DNA from: Spirodela intermedia
Lineage: Eukaryota; Streptophyta; Magnoliopsida; Alismatales; Araceae
Direction: 5' to 3'
DNA: 64,000 nucleotides
Assembly (NCBI GenBank): GCA_902729315.2
Contig: LR746264.1
Coordinates: forward strand, 5,047,878-5,111,877
Positions 12,201 through 24,305 of the stretch are shown piece after piece. Each line of letters begins with the position of its first letter. Position 1 is the stretch's first letter. The position numbers and the translations under genes were made by a program. Under the pieces are notes generated by a model that was not told where the DNA came from, searched no databases, and was given only the letters and a program-made list of their open reading frames with translations.

Positions 12201-15200
12201 TAGCCTCAAATCATAATTTAGATTGGGAGGGAGGGAGGGAGTGCCTTGTAATGGCGTTCTTTGTCAGATAATGTATTCATGGTCTTTTTTTGATTTCTGT
12301 AAGTTCCTTTTCTTTTTGGATTGTATATCTTCATTTCTCTTGCAGCTCATATACGTCCCCTCATTTTTTTCCCCGTCTTCAGGAAAAAAGCCTAGGGATT
12401 TGCTGAATCCAAAAGCAATCAAATATATGCAATCAATTTTTTCAATCAAGGATTCAGTCAGTAAAAAAGAAACTCGTGAAATCAGTGCTTTATGTGGGGT
12501 CACGATCACGCAGGTTATAGTTTCTCCTCTTATTGACGTGCTTTTTTTCTGATTTTGATGCTTTTCAAATTGTTGGGAAATCAAGCTGCTAGGAAAAAGT
12601 AATTTGGCTATTGTTGAGTCCTGTGAGAAAACTTAGAGATTAATTTTACACCTTGATTATGCGAATGCTTACTCATAAGCAATTCATAATTCAATTATAA
12701 TTTATATTGCTAATGAACAGGTTAGAGAGTTTTTTGCCAGCCAGCGGTCACGAGTTAGAAAGCTTGTCCGTTTGTCACGTGAGAAGGTTACAAAGTCTAG
12801 CGCAAGTGATGAAATAAGCATCGGCTGTCCCTTGAATTCTGGTCTTGCTGCTCCTGTCACCGAACAGGCATGTGAGCCATCTGTGGTTCCTATAAGCGTC
12901 GAGGGATGCGCACAGGTCCCTATGAATGGCATACAGCAGCTTGATGCGACTCAACTATTGAATCACGTTTCTGTGGAAGCTGGTGATACTCGCACTACAA
13001 AAGAGGGTTTGTCGTGTGCCCCACAAGAAGAAACCATACCTGGCCTTGATGCCGATGATAAAAACTTTTTGGAGCACATTTTCAGTTTAATGAAAAAAGA
13101 AGAAACTTTTTCTGGGCAGGTGAAGCTTATAGAATGGATTATGCAAATACATACTTCTGCAGTTTTACATCGGTACTTACCTGCCTCATTTCTCGGCTTG
13201 ATCAGCATTCAGACAACTTTTTGGTTGATCACATGCATTTGGTATGCTTTCAGGTTTTTGACCAAAGGGGGTGTATTGATTTTAGCCACATGGTTGAGTC
13301 AGGCAGCTCTTGAAGAGCAAACAACTGTAATTTTGGCCATTTTTAGGGTATATACTTCATCAATTTGTCATAATGTTATGTTTTTTTTCCGGCATCAAGC
13401 TGAAATTGAGTATTTTCAGGTTCTTTGCCATCTACCCTTACATAAAGCTTTGCCAACACAGATGTCAGCCATTCTACAAACCGTTAACAAGTTACGATTT
13501 TACCGGACATCAGGTTTACCTTTTGCATCCTTCCATTATGGACCCCTTCTTGCTTAAATCAGTTCATTATTTTTTTTCCTTTATTTTCTCAATCTCCCAT
13601 GACTCTTTGACGTGATGAATGTCTGTGTATCAATTTCATCTGTTTTTTTTGGTTCTGGGTTGTTAAAGGAATTTTTTGTCTGGAGACAAACCTTATTCAT
13701 CAAAAGTTGACAGTTACGGTTGATCAATGCCAATTGTACCTTTCTATGCACTTATTGATCTCTTTGATCGATTATAAGAAATGATGAGTCACTCTGTTTC
13801 ATTGTATGTCTACCTGTAAGAAGAAGGGAGAATCTGATTCCTTCAGGTTGATTGATTACTTCCTTGAGTTCTGTTTCCACATTTTTCTTCTGATAAGTTG
13901 TATTTTTTTCTCATTGTGCTCTGATGGGAATTGCATATTCTGAAGTTCAGACATATCAAATAAAGCAAGAGTTTTGCTGTCGAGATGGAGTAAACTTTTC
14001 ATCAGAAGTCAGGCTATGAAGAGGCCACTTTCTGTGAAATATTCCTCTGACTCCCAGAAAGAAATGATTCGGAAGCAAAGGTATGCTGGAGATTGTTGTC
14101 TGCAGCATTTTTTGTTCCATCCATAGTTTTTTTCACTTCATGAAGGCTTAACCTTTCCTTGGCTATAGGATTAGTGAAATTCTCAGTGACGGGTCATGGC
14201 TCTCTAAAGTTGATCTCCCTGTAAGTTTGTTGAGAAATCTGAAAATGAACAAGCAATTCTTCACTCTACTGATCTCATACTTACGATGTTTATATTTTAG
14301 GAAGATATTCTTGCTCTAAGTTATGAAGGTTCAGCTAAGAACAGGTATTGATATTTATCTTTTGTAAATAATTTTATTGTATTTGATTTCACTCAAGTAC
14401 GATGTGTAAACATTTAAAATTCATCAATTGCTCCATCTTGTTCAGGAAATTGGATTCGAAACAAGCACTTAAGCTGCTTCCTGCAACCTCCAACGAGTCA
14501 AGTAAAAAACAGGCACGAAGTGTTTCATGTCCCAGTATCCTTTGTAGCTTTCAAGCTGCCACTTACTTTCTTGTCACGTCTGGATTTTTTCCTTCGCTTC
14601 TTTTTTCCTCCTTGGTGGTTGTGGTTGTGTGGTGGGCACTGTTGGGAATTGACCAAAAATGGTCTTCTCCGTTGCATGAGACTTATTAAATATGTGGGGA
14701 CCAATCGCTGAAGTTTGAGGCTGGTTTTGATCTTAAGGCGTATGTACGTGAGGTCCATGGTTGTTAATCGAATGAATAGTCACTTCAACTGTGTATTCAC
14801 AATTGCAAGTTTCTCTCCCAAGTTTAATGCATACTACCAAGTAAAATTTAGATCGCTTCCTTCTTCCTAGTTCACTATGACACACTTAGTTAATTTATAG
14901 TGCTCAGTCATAGTATAAATTTACCTTCTCTTGCCTGCAAATACATGTTACAACTCAGTCTTTCAAAAGTTTCATCATCCCTGTTGGTAACAGAAATCAT
15001 ATAAAGGGAACACAAGAAGCTTTCAACGTGGAGGTGTCATCATAATAACTATTGGATTATTTCTCATTGTTAAGTTTGAAGGTCGTCTGTTTGAAACCGA
15101 ATTCTTCCTGTTTTGCTCAGAAAAACATTTCCTAGTGATTTTTTTCTGCAGTCATCTCTTGGATCCGGAATTGCGATTCAAAGCTCTTGTTTTTTAAGGA

Positions 15201-18200
15201 AACATGCATTTGGATTAGATTTTAAGAATTAATATTTGATCCATTTTTTGCAAAATCCATACAGTTGGCGTATTCGATGACATGATACTATTGTGGGTTG
15301 TTTCTGTTATTTTAGTTATTCAATACATTTGAAAAGTGGTGTTTTATTTGTAGTGATGTGATATGTTAGCATAATACTGCTGTGCATACTGTTATCTCCT
15401 TAATGAACAGTAGAAATGAAAGAACGCAGGAAAGTATTGCTGGTGGAGCAACCTGACCATAGAAATCCAGGTCGGAGTGTCCCAGTCGCCAGAGCAGTGC
15501 CCACGAAGAGTAGCCGCCCAATGTCCTCTGATGATATCCAGAAAGCAAAGATGCATGCAATCTTCATGCAGAGAAAGTATGGGAATACAGATACGTCTTC
15601 TGATGGACAGAATACCATTAATCAGAAAGTATCTAATGCGTCTTCTGCAGACAAGATCCCTAAATTATCCGAATCAGAAAAAGATGAGGACAAGACAGAA
15701 TTTCCCCACTCTAAGTTGGAAGAGTTGGTCGATTCAAAGCCATTGACTTCTGCTGGCTTAACAAGCTTCGTCGATTCGAAGCCACCACGTTCTATTAGCT
15801 TACCTAGTATAGCGGATTCAAACCTATCGAAGTCTTTTGGCTTAGCAAACTTAGTTGATGCAAAGCCTTCAAATTCTGTTAGCTCACCCAGCTTAGTGGA
15901 TTCAAAGCCCTTGAATTTCATTATCTTACCCAGCTTAGTGGATTCCAAGCCGTTGACTTCTATTAGCTTGCCAACCGTAGCTGACTCAAAGCCATCAACT
16001 TCTGGTGGCTTGCCGAGCTTAGTCAGTTCTGAGCCAAGCACAGTTACTGGAGAACCTTCATTGGAGAAGCTGAGAAGAGAGTGCATTACATGGCAGACGC
16101 CACCAGGTACATTTCTTTTGGATTCTTTTGTGTTCCCTTCATTTTTTCTCTGCCAAATATTTTGAAATGAGGATAGGAAGTTGAGAAATAAACTCAGATG
16201 GGACATGCTGTGTAATGCTCACATAGTACGACCCTTAATGGGCTTAATGGTCAGCTGTATCTTTACTTATCTTGGCAATTTTGACAGAACGCAAACGCTT
16301 GCCACGAATAAATTGGATTATCTCGACTATCTGCTTAGGCCTTCTCCCTCATCAGATGGCGGTGTTTCAAAAGTTTCTATTATTCCTTTTTGTTTTGAAC
16401 ACGTCTTCTGTTTTAATCACGTGTCAGGCAACGGGATCTATATTGGCGCTTCGTGTAGCCAATTCAATTCAATATGCCATGCACGACAGGCTTAAGAGTG
16501 ATGTTCGCCTTTCAATTCAACAATGATCGTGTTTATTACTGTGATTTTGCTCATTGCCCCACTATGATTCTGGCCTAGCCGGGGCAGCGCTCTTCAGAGA
16601 AATGTGGATTGAGATTATCTAGTTGGCATCAACAGAAATGTTTGAGTTTTCTTCTTAATGGGTGGCAGTTTGAAAAATGGTCTAGCCGATGCATGCAGTT
16701 GCAGTTATGTGCTTCTGATCATTTCTTGCTTAACTAAAAGGGCTAGTTCTTGATCAAGGTGGGATTAGGCTGTGTTCTTTAGACATGATCAAACCCGGAT
16801 ATGGCGAGAGCAGCAATCGTTGATATGGAAGTGAAAGATTTGATTGGGAGGGAGGTCCTCGAGGCTTCAATCGTTTCTCCTTTTTTTTACTAAAAAAATA
16901 TAGAATAAGAATCATCAGGCATTCTGAGAAAAGTCGTCTCCTGGTTTCTCGCAGACCGGCATCGTCGGGCTTTCCAGCGTTTTTACGTTTCTCCTGTGCA
17001 GTGATTAGGATCAGCGAGCTGTGGAGCATCGGCAATGGCGAGAGCAGCAAGGAGATGGACGTGCAGACGGCGAGAATCCGGCGGGAGCAGGAGGCGCGAT
17101 ATCCCAGTGCCGACGCCATCCCGGCCAATGCCAAGGACCCGTGGGACGTGGAGATGGATTTCGACGACAGCTTAACCCCTGAGATCCCCACGGAGCCGCC
17201 GCCCGAAGCCGACGCCGGCGTGGACGCGGCGGACGCCGCCGCTGAGCCGGCTGCCCCCGCTGCTTCAGCTCCTCCTGCTGAAGCCGCTACCGCTGCCCCT
17301 GTCGCTGGGCCCGATCTCGAGCTGCTGGCCGTGCTCCTGAAGAACCCCGAGTTGGTCTTCGCCCTGACGGCCGGGCAGGGGAGTAACTTGTCCAATGCCG
17401 AGACGGTCGCCCTGCTGGACGTTCTAAAGCAGAGCAACGGCGGGTTGGCGGGAATTTTGAGTGCGGCGGCGGGAGCTCCGCCGACGCACGCGGCTGAGCC
17501 GGCGACGTCTCTTCCGTCCCCCACGCCGCCGTCGGAGAGAGCGAGGGTAAGTCGAGCGCTGTACTAGTGGTAGTTCTCTTGGTGGGTTTTCTTCACGGCG
17601 GTTCTGGTTTTACACCTGTCGCCTCCTTTTTTTTGCTGCAGATGGGGTGGCAGCCGGAGCCTGCGCCGCTGGTGACGAAGAACCCGCCGTTCCCGCATCT
17701 CCTTCCTGGCGTCGGCGCGGCGGCGGCCGCCGCCACCACCGCTGCTGCTCCGATCCCCTCCCCTCCGGCAATCTCTATGGTTCCTACGAGCGTCCTGTCT
17801 GCCGACCCTCTCCACCCTCATCAGCATCATCATCTTCCGGCCCACCTCCACCCCACCGACTCTCTACCGCCGCAGCACAGCGCCGCCCCACAAGCCGCCC
17901 CGTTCATGCTGCAGCGTGCCGCTAAACCCGAGCCCGTCGTGCCGCCGCCGCCAACGACGACGACGACGAGGCATTATCACCCGGCGAACGGCGGCGACAG
18001 CAGCCCCCTCTTCCCTTCCTTGCTGCAACAACACAACCACCACCAGGAAGCCCTGAGCTTGGAGCAGCAGATGCAGAGCCGGAAGGCCCCGCCTCTGCTT
18101 CCGACCCCGCCGCGGGCTCAGTCTCCTCTCCTCCCCGAGCCCCCGGCCCTGCGCAGCCGGTGGCCCACCGGTGCCACCAGCGGGGCCAGGGAAGCTCCGC

Positions 18201-18592
18201 CGCCGCCGGGCGCCTGGCACGCCCGTCAGAGCGGGCTGCTCGAGACTCCGCCCCAAGACCACCATCACCATCACCAGTATCAACAGCAGCAGCAGCTCGT
18301 GAGTGTCTTCGCTGCAGGGCCAGCGCAGGCGCGGGCGATGCTGCAGGGCCGGATGGGGGACCCCAACGTCCTTGTAGACAGGTCGGAGCTGGAGGCGTGG
18401 AGCCCGGAGAGGAGTTCCGGCGGGGGATTCCGGCCGGCCGGCGGCTTCCCGGACGCCAGAAGGGCGGCGGAGTACGCGTGGGGCGGCGACGTGTTGCCGG
18501 TGCGCCGGCCGAGGCTGCACCAGCTCCCGGGGCCGCGGGATCATCGGCACAGGTCTGGGAGGAGGTGGCGCGACAGGGAACGCAGGCCTTGA
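9231..18592 (+). CDS. LD: LUMINIDEPENDENS homeodomain protein (autonomous flowering pathway)
   Basis: Thirteen exons: 9231-9416, 11950-11977, 12383-12513, 12721-13172, 13254-13347, 13420-13513, 13951-14080, 14169-14220, 14301-14344, 14446-14534, 15411-16106, 17002-17546, 17642-18592. They encode 1163 residues; the Arabidopsis protein, as I recall it, is about 950. An N-terminal helical segment ends in TGVNPLSQEM. The homeodomain covers about residues 73-135 (RDLLNPKAIKYMQ...REFFASQRSRVRK). A TFIIS-N/LEDGF-like helical region is at about 230-340 (GGVLILATWLSQAA, VLCHLPLHKALP). The ERRKV and RPMSSDDIQKAKM blocks follow, then a 14-residue repeat (539-650), then the KDPWDVEMDFDDSLTPEIP and PDLELLAVLLKNPELV blocks. 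The C-terminus is low-complexity, rich in P, H and Q, and ends near RRWRD. LD is a nuclear regulator that represses FLC-type genes in Arabidopsis. Exons 12-13 are far GC-richer than the rest. Intron 1 is 2.5 kb. Confidence 0.95.
15725..16060 (+). repeat. Eight-copy 14-residue (42-bp) coding tandem repeat in LD exon 11
   Basis: In frame, residues 539-650 are eight units of 14 residues, with consensus near LVDSKPLTSISLPS. The units vary, for example LVDSKPLNFIILPS, VADSKPSTSGGLPS and LVSSEPSTVTGEPS. The last unit leads into the conserved segment before the TPP splice junction. The DNA copies differ from one another, so the array is old or under mild selection rather than freshly expanded. Confidence 0.93.
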
Positions 18593-18933
18593 GAGCTTAC
18601 TTACAGAGATCCTCAACCGTATATAGATTCTCGAGATCAAGAGAGAGTGTTCCTGCTTATTTTTCTTCTGGGTTTTTCTCTACCAGAGATGGAAGAGGAG
18701 AGGACGGGTTTTTCGGTACCTAATTGTATTAATGCCGTCCGGATTCAGGACCCCAAGATTATTATTTCTTTTATATACGTGCTCGAGGAGATGAGTACCG
18801 ATTTATCAAAGTATGATCTTGCCGGCGGAGGTCAGCGTGATGATTGGGGGGAGTCTGTGCCGCAAGAGAGCGAGAGAGCGGCATCCTATCCGCAAGGACA
18901 GCGGTCGGCAGAGACTGGACTTGCGAGGTGGTC
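18593..18933. other. LD 3' UTR and PPD7-like promoter
   Basis: A 341-base gap separates two genes on the same strand. It begins with T-rich sequence expected of the LD 3' UTR and becomes GC-rich and purine-rich before the next start codon. I see no separate gene or strong motif. Confidence 0.5.
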
Positions 18934-19968
18934 ATGGCGATGCGGGGGGCGGCGGCGGCGGGGAGAATACGGTGGGTCGCCCGGGGGACGGTCCTGGCGT
19001 CTGGTGAGGGCAAGTCGCCGGCGGAAGAGTTTTCTCCGATGGCGGCGGTCTTCCGGCGGCGGCTTCTGGCGGGGACCGCGACGGCGTCGGTAGTGGCGCT
19101 GGGGGCTAACTTCGCTGGAGTCACCAGCTCCCTGCTCGGCCTCTACCCGGATTTCGGCCGGCGACTGAAACTGGACGCCCTCTACCCAGTGGGGGGCTAC
19201 AGCCGCTGCCTTGACACGGGGGAAGGCTTTGGTGAGCCTTCATTCTTCCCCCCCCCCCCCCCCGGCGGCGGAATGATCCTCTCTGCCAATCATCCTTGAC
19301 GCTGTTCTCTATTTGTTACCCTCAATCGGATTATTTTTTGCAGAGTTCACGTATCCCGCCGACTGGGTCGGAGACCAGACGCTGCTGTACAGAGCAGCGG
19401 AGAGGGCGGAGTTGCAGAGGCAGCTGGACCCATCCTCGCCTCTGATGGACGCCGGCCCGCGCCGCCGCCGCCGCAGCAGCGGCGCGAGCGAGCCCGCCGT
19501 GGCTTTCGGGCCGCCAGGTTCTAACGGCGAGCTCAACGTCAGCGTCATCGTCTCCTCCGTCCCCGCCGATTTCTCGTAAGTTCCCCTTAAAGAGCTCAAC
19601 TTCAGCATGCCCGCGCCGACACTGAACCGTGGTGTGCTTCCTCGAACAGGATAGAGGCCTTCGGGAGCCCCAAAGAGGTCGGGGAGGCAGTGCTGAGGAC
19701 GATCACCGGCGCCAGAGGTGGCACTGCCGCTGTCACGGCAGAGCTGGTAGACTCCGCCGTGAGGCGGGACCCCGCGAGGAACGTGAACTACTACAGACTT
19801 GAGTTCCGGGTAGAGTCGCCGTCGTTCCGCCGGCACAACGTCGCCGTCTGCTGCGCGTACGGCGGTAAACTGTTCACTCTGAACGCTCAGGCGCCGGAGT
19901 CCGCCTGGCCGACCGTCAGAGACGAGTTCAACTTCGTAGCGGACTCCTTCAACCTCACCTTCCCCTGA
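18934..19968 (+). CDS. PPD7: PsbP domain-containing protein, thylakoid lumen (PPD7-like)
   Basis: Three exons, 18934-19231, 19344-19575 and 19650-19968, encode 282 residues. The N-terminus is an Arg/Ala-rich chloroplast transit region followed by FRRRLLAGTATASVVALGA. That is a twin-arginine motif with a hydrophobic stretch, which indicates import into the thylakoid lumen by the Tat route. The mature part is a PsbP fold: FTYPADWVGDQTLLYRAAER near the start, LNVSVIVSSVPADFS in the middle, and the closing WPTVRDEFNFVADSFNLTFP. PsbP-domain proteins are lumenal factors related to the oxygen-evolving complex subunit PsbP and often act in photosystem assembly. Assignment to PPD7 is by remembered similarity and is less certain than the family. 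The start is the first ATG that keeps the transit peptide (MAMRG); upstream in-frame codons look like leader. Intron 1 carries a poly-C run at about 19247-19262. Confidence 0.85.
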
Positions 19969-20352
19969 AAAAATGGCGATCCTCGGAAGAGGCCACCTCC
20001 GCCGCTGCCAAACCCGCCGCCGGAGCATGCATACACCGGTCAAAGGGGTTGTTCGTACGTGCTGTCCCAGTGGACAGCCACGGATTTCCTTCCTCGCTCG
20101 CAGAACAGGGAGGATGGGTGGAGAATTCATGTTCCAACGGCACCGTTGCGCCTCTTTCTCTACCACCATTAAGAACTCAACGCTTGAATAAATGTCGACC
20201 ATTTTTTGCAAGTTTTTTACACCGAAATCCGGCGAGATCGTATTCATCCCAAGGTCAAAGACCTGATTCTCCACCCAGATTTCAATATTGCCAGAAATGG
20301 CAGGGTCGAGCAGAAATGGGGAGGAGGGAGACTCGGTCAAAACATTGCAGAC
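19969..20352. other. Convergent 3' ends of the PPD7-like and NDUFAF4-like genes
   Basis: This 384-base gap lies between two genes that point at each other. It holds a plus-strand poly(A) signal and otherwise nothing recognisable. The two 3' UTRs probably lie close together or overlap. Confidence 0.6.
20187..20192 (+). terminator. AATAAA poly(A) signal for the PPD7-like gene
   Basis: A canonical AATAAA lies about 220 bases after the stop codon, in the T-rich-flanked convergent gap. It is the only good match between the two converging genes on this strand. Confidence 0.45.
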
Positions 20353-21865
20353 TCAGGATGTCGGCTCTGACTTCTTGGCGCCGTCCTCTGGAGGCAGCGA
20401 GACGAACCGCAGGATGTTCTGCACCGTCGCCACATCTATTCTGAACTTCTCTGCAATGGCTTCGATGCTCATCGGCCCTCGGTGGTCCTCGGATTTGCCC
20501 TCGTGCAAGAGGATGATCTGTCGCAGCTGGGCAGCTTCAAGAGTTCCGGAAGGCAGGGGCTTCTCCTCGCTGCCGCCCGCCGCTGCCGCCGCCGCCGCCT
20601 TTGAGCTTCGCAGTTTTGGCATCGGTCTGTTGTACTTCTCCACGATGAATGCCTGCACAAGGAGCCCGATATGGAATTAAATATAAGCTTATAAATAGAT
20701 CATGATTAAAAACCAAAGATTGAGAATTAAATCTAGACAGCTCAAGCTTGATGAAGATACTAATTATACTTGGATTCATCTGCCCCAGACACAGCCTGGT
20801 AAAGCATGATCCACTGGTATGCTGAGTAGATTCAAAACACAGACTAAACGAGCAGCTTCATCTCTCTAAATGTCAACAGAGAGGGGATAATTTGCGAGGT
20901 TATAGAAGTGTTCTTCCCAAAAAAATCTCCCAAAACATGTCTCGTACTTTGGCTACTCTACCCAGAAAAGGTCAAATCACATGATGGAATCATCAATCCA
21001 AAAAAATGAAAGAGAAGAGGCAGTCCCGCAAGAGAAGCACTTGGATGGCTGATAGATGTCCCCAAGTAATTGATACTGCATCCCGTTGCATACAGAGTTA
21101 TCAGACAGCCCTCCCATTGGATTTGGAATGAATGGAAAATTTTGAAAGCTGCAGCATTAACCTAGGAGGTCAATTCTCCATCAGAGCAATCTAAGTTAAG
21201 AAACTTCAATGCCCATTAATGGAAAATTTCCTCACATGTTTGTTCAAAGGAAAAGAGTTATTATAGTAAAATATATCATAAATATATGCTCTGTTCCGAA
21301 ACAGGAAAAAAAAAAGTCAGCATCGGTGCATCCACAAGCACGGAATCAAGAGACAGCCCAGGGAGACGGTATATTTCTTAGAACTGTGAAGAAGCCTAGA
21401 CAGAAACCGGACAAGAACCAGCAGGAATCAGCATGTTTTATCTGTTTCATTCCCAAATAGCAAGAGCAAGTCAATTCCTAGGCCAAGCAACTGAACTAGA
21501 TCAAGAAGAGTTTATTTGCAACAGACAGCTTTCAATTTTTTCATCAAAATAAGTATCATTTTCAAGATCTTTGATACTGAGAGATATGAGCATTGAATAA
21601 AGAAATAACATAGTCGGAAGCTTTTAGACTCACCTCACCCATTTCGAGTTTCCCTCCCGGCTTTGTTGTGATTCTTCCTACCATTTTACCAAGCATGGCA
21701 TCATATGTAGGATCTCGTTCCTCCAGGACGCCGGGAATAGTTTTGTCCCCAGATGAATCATCTGGACAAGAAAAAATGAAGGCATTGACAAAGTCATAAT
21801 CTAACTCTATTCTATAAGTAACAAAACTCGCATGCATATAGCACGGTCCATGGGAGAGTAAGATG

Positions 21866-21917
<52 letters not shown>

Positions 21918-24079
21918 GCACCACGTGAACGCTGCTGATTGATGTGCCTGCTGACTGCTTATATCAGAAAAACTGAAAATAGTAGAAAAATGAAGAAAAG
22001 AATCACAGAAGAAGAGAAACCCTGCATTCACCACGTAAAATATTCTAGCTTGTACATCCAATAAATGATGAGTGCACGCATACTTGTCTAACTCAAAAAA
22101 AATTTGGAATGGGCTCCCAGACATATCACACAGATTTCGTTGTCCAGCTTTATTCCCACCTCATCCCCACATCCGCTTCCATATTTTCCAAAAATTATGT
22201 TCCAAAATATTTCTTTCTTGCACTCGAATGGAATATTTAGAATAATCATAATTTTTGAGATTTTTTTCCGTAAATCAAACTTTGATCCCAAAATAAGAGT
22301 TGAGAAAAGATAAAAATATTAAGTCGCAGTTATAATCTGCAGGAATCACCTAAATTATGATTCTCAATTAACAGAAAAATTCTCCGCCAAAAATTTATGC
22401 ACATTCTTATTATACCACGGGCGTTCCATAGCCTCTTTCACAACACACGTCTATAGATAGTATGATCATATCTTATACCAAAGCCGATTTGGCATAAAAT
22501 ATCTCTTGCACATTCAACGAAAAGGAATTAATAGTTGTGCTAGAATAGTTGCGCATTCAATGGATAACCATTTTCAGTATACTCATGTAAGAATTTTGAT
22601 AAAAAGGGAAATACCAATCCCAATTTCATGGGAAAATGTCTCCTGCGCATTCAACGAAAGGGCTGACTAGTTGCACATTCTAGCTAGTAGCAGCAAAGAA
22701 ACGGAAGAGAAAAGATGGAACGTGAACATTCACTGAATCCGTCGGCTCTGTGCTCCTAAAATGAAAAAAAATACTATAAATCTGGCTACTTATATATCAT
22801 AAAAAGTATAGGATAATAAATCAATTCCAAGGACGATTAGAAAACTTTTGCTCTGAAAAAGGATTCGATTCACAATAACCAAGCTCCACGAGTGTCCTAA
22901 ATTTTTCTGCTACAACAACGTGTTCAAGTGATTAAATCATTGCTTTCCCTCTATGTCTAATCCACTGGAATAAATATCTATAAAATCCGATTCCTGATAA
23001 AACTATTGAGGACCGTGTGATAGGACTACCAAATAAGTCGGACTAATATTTCTTTAATTGATCGGAAAAATCATTTTTTTATTGACCATTTGTAAATTTT
23101 GAAACAGTTGCCATGCGGCATTACGTTGACATCAATAACCTACTTTAAGTTGCCTCAGATCTTGGCAGTCTTTGAAGCTGCTAACTGAATATCAAGAATC
23201 TATAAGATGCTGATATAGATTCTCACCTCCAGATCTCATTAGAAATAGAAATTTTCTTCCGACCCAACAAAAGTGTCGTCTTCCAGGTCACATGACCGTA
23301 TTTGTCTCAGGGAAGTAGACAAAACCTTGACGCGTTAAGAAAAAGAGGTCACATAGCGTAACCTTGAACCCAGGAATGCTCCTGGATTCCATCCAATGCG
23401 TCTGGTTTTAGTTGATTAATTCCATATTCATGTTTTTTTTCTCAAAGTATCCATTTTCTATTGGTGGCCACGGTTCAACGATCATATGAAAAGAAATGGG
23501 CATCCTGAGTGAAACGCAAAAAGAAGCAAAACCCTGGCCGATTCCTTGATATACTTGGAAAATTTTGAAATCACACGATCGAAGTTCCTCCAAACTATAA
23601 TTCAAATACTGGGCAAAAGCAACTGTCGAGAGAGGGCGGCCGGCGCCTAACATGTTCTTCCACCAGTTGATCTCTTATCCCCGATCAATTCCATAAAAAC
23701 AATCAATGATCCAGTATACCTGAATCAAACCATGAGGAACCAATGAAAGTTTTGTTTGCAAATCCCGCTTCTGCAAACCTCCCGAGAGGAAGAGGATCAA
23801 CCTACTGTAGCCCTCGAACCGATAAGGGCCACACCAGAGAAATGCGACATTCACCGACTACAAGATGAAGGATCTCGATGGGGGGAGAGGGGGCACGGAT
23901 GAAAGGGACTCACCGGTGCCAAGGACACCGCCGAGACCGTTCTGACCAGCCTTCGGAGCGTAAGGCGCCTCAGCGGGGGGGCCTGGGGGCCGCCGCCCGG
24001 TATTCTTGAGGTGCTGACCCTGCTGCTGAACTTTGGAGGCCCGCACCTTCCCCGCGGCTCCCCTAAGCACCTGCCCCAT
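20353..24079 (-). CDS. NDUFAF4-like small protein, candidate mitochondrial complex I assembly factor
   Basis: On the minus strand, exons 24079-23914, 21761-21634 and 20652-20353 join in frame to 197 residues. The start is MGQVLRGAAGKVRASK. A Pro/Gly-rich stretch follows, then DPTYDAMLGKMVGRI, then EAFIVEKYNRPMPKLR, and a C-terminal helical segment IEAIAEKFRIDVATVQNILRFVSLPP with a short charged tail. The layout recalls human NDUFAF4 (about 175 residues, beginning Met-Gly, with a C-terminal helix followed by PPEDKK). Here the same position reads PPEDGAKK. NDUFAF4 helps assemble the proton-pumping arm of complex I in mitochondria. This is a resemblance judged by eye, so function is tentative. 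The second residue is Gly, which would permit N-myristoylation, but that is untested. Introns are 2.15 kb and 1.0 kb. An alanine run in exon 3 is encoded by a GCC/GCG repeat. Confidence 0.72.
21869..21917. repeat. Compound (TC)n(AC)n microsatellite in the NDUFAF4-like intron 1
   Basis: About 17 TC units run directly into about eight AC units, roughly 110 bases upstream (in gene sense) of exon 2. Read along the gene it is a GT-then-GA tract. Confidence 0.93.
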
Positions 24080-24240
24080 TCCCTTTCCCCCCCACCCTCG
24101 ACCTTATTCTAAGGCAAACCATTTCACAACCAGAGCTCTTAGACCTTTGAGTTATTCGCATAGATCCTCCTCGTTAATTCTGATCCGCCTTAAAATCCAT
24201 TGGTATCGGAGCTGAACACGTCGCAGCCCGAAGCTAGCGA

Positions 24241-24243
<3 letters not shown>

Positions 24244-24282
<39 letters not shown>
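24244..24282. repeat. (GA)n microsatellite between the NDUFAF4-like and IDD genes
   Basis: About 19 GA units lie in the 226-base gap between the IDD stop codon and the NDUFAF4-like start codon. Both genes are on the minus strand, so in their sense it reads (TC)n and lies in the NDUFAF4-like promoter or leader. Confidence 0.92.
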
Positions 24283-24285
<3 letters not shown>

Positions 24286-24305
24286 GAGTTCTCGGGCTCA
24301 TGCAG

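Noticed and set aside
16754-17524. Minus-strand open frame of 256 codons
   Set aside because: Antisense to LD exon 12; Ala/Ser-rich because of the GC-rich coding strand, with no recognisable domain.
17864-18640. Minus-strand open frame of 258 codons
   Set aside because: Antisense to LD exon 13; Arg/Gly/Leu-rich low complexity only.
19309-20340. Minus-strand open frame of 343 codons
   Set aside because: It is the antisense shadow of exons 2-3 of the GC-rich PsbP-domain gene, whose splice sites and protein are clear.
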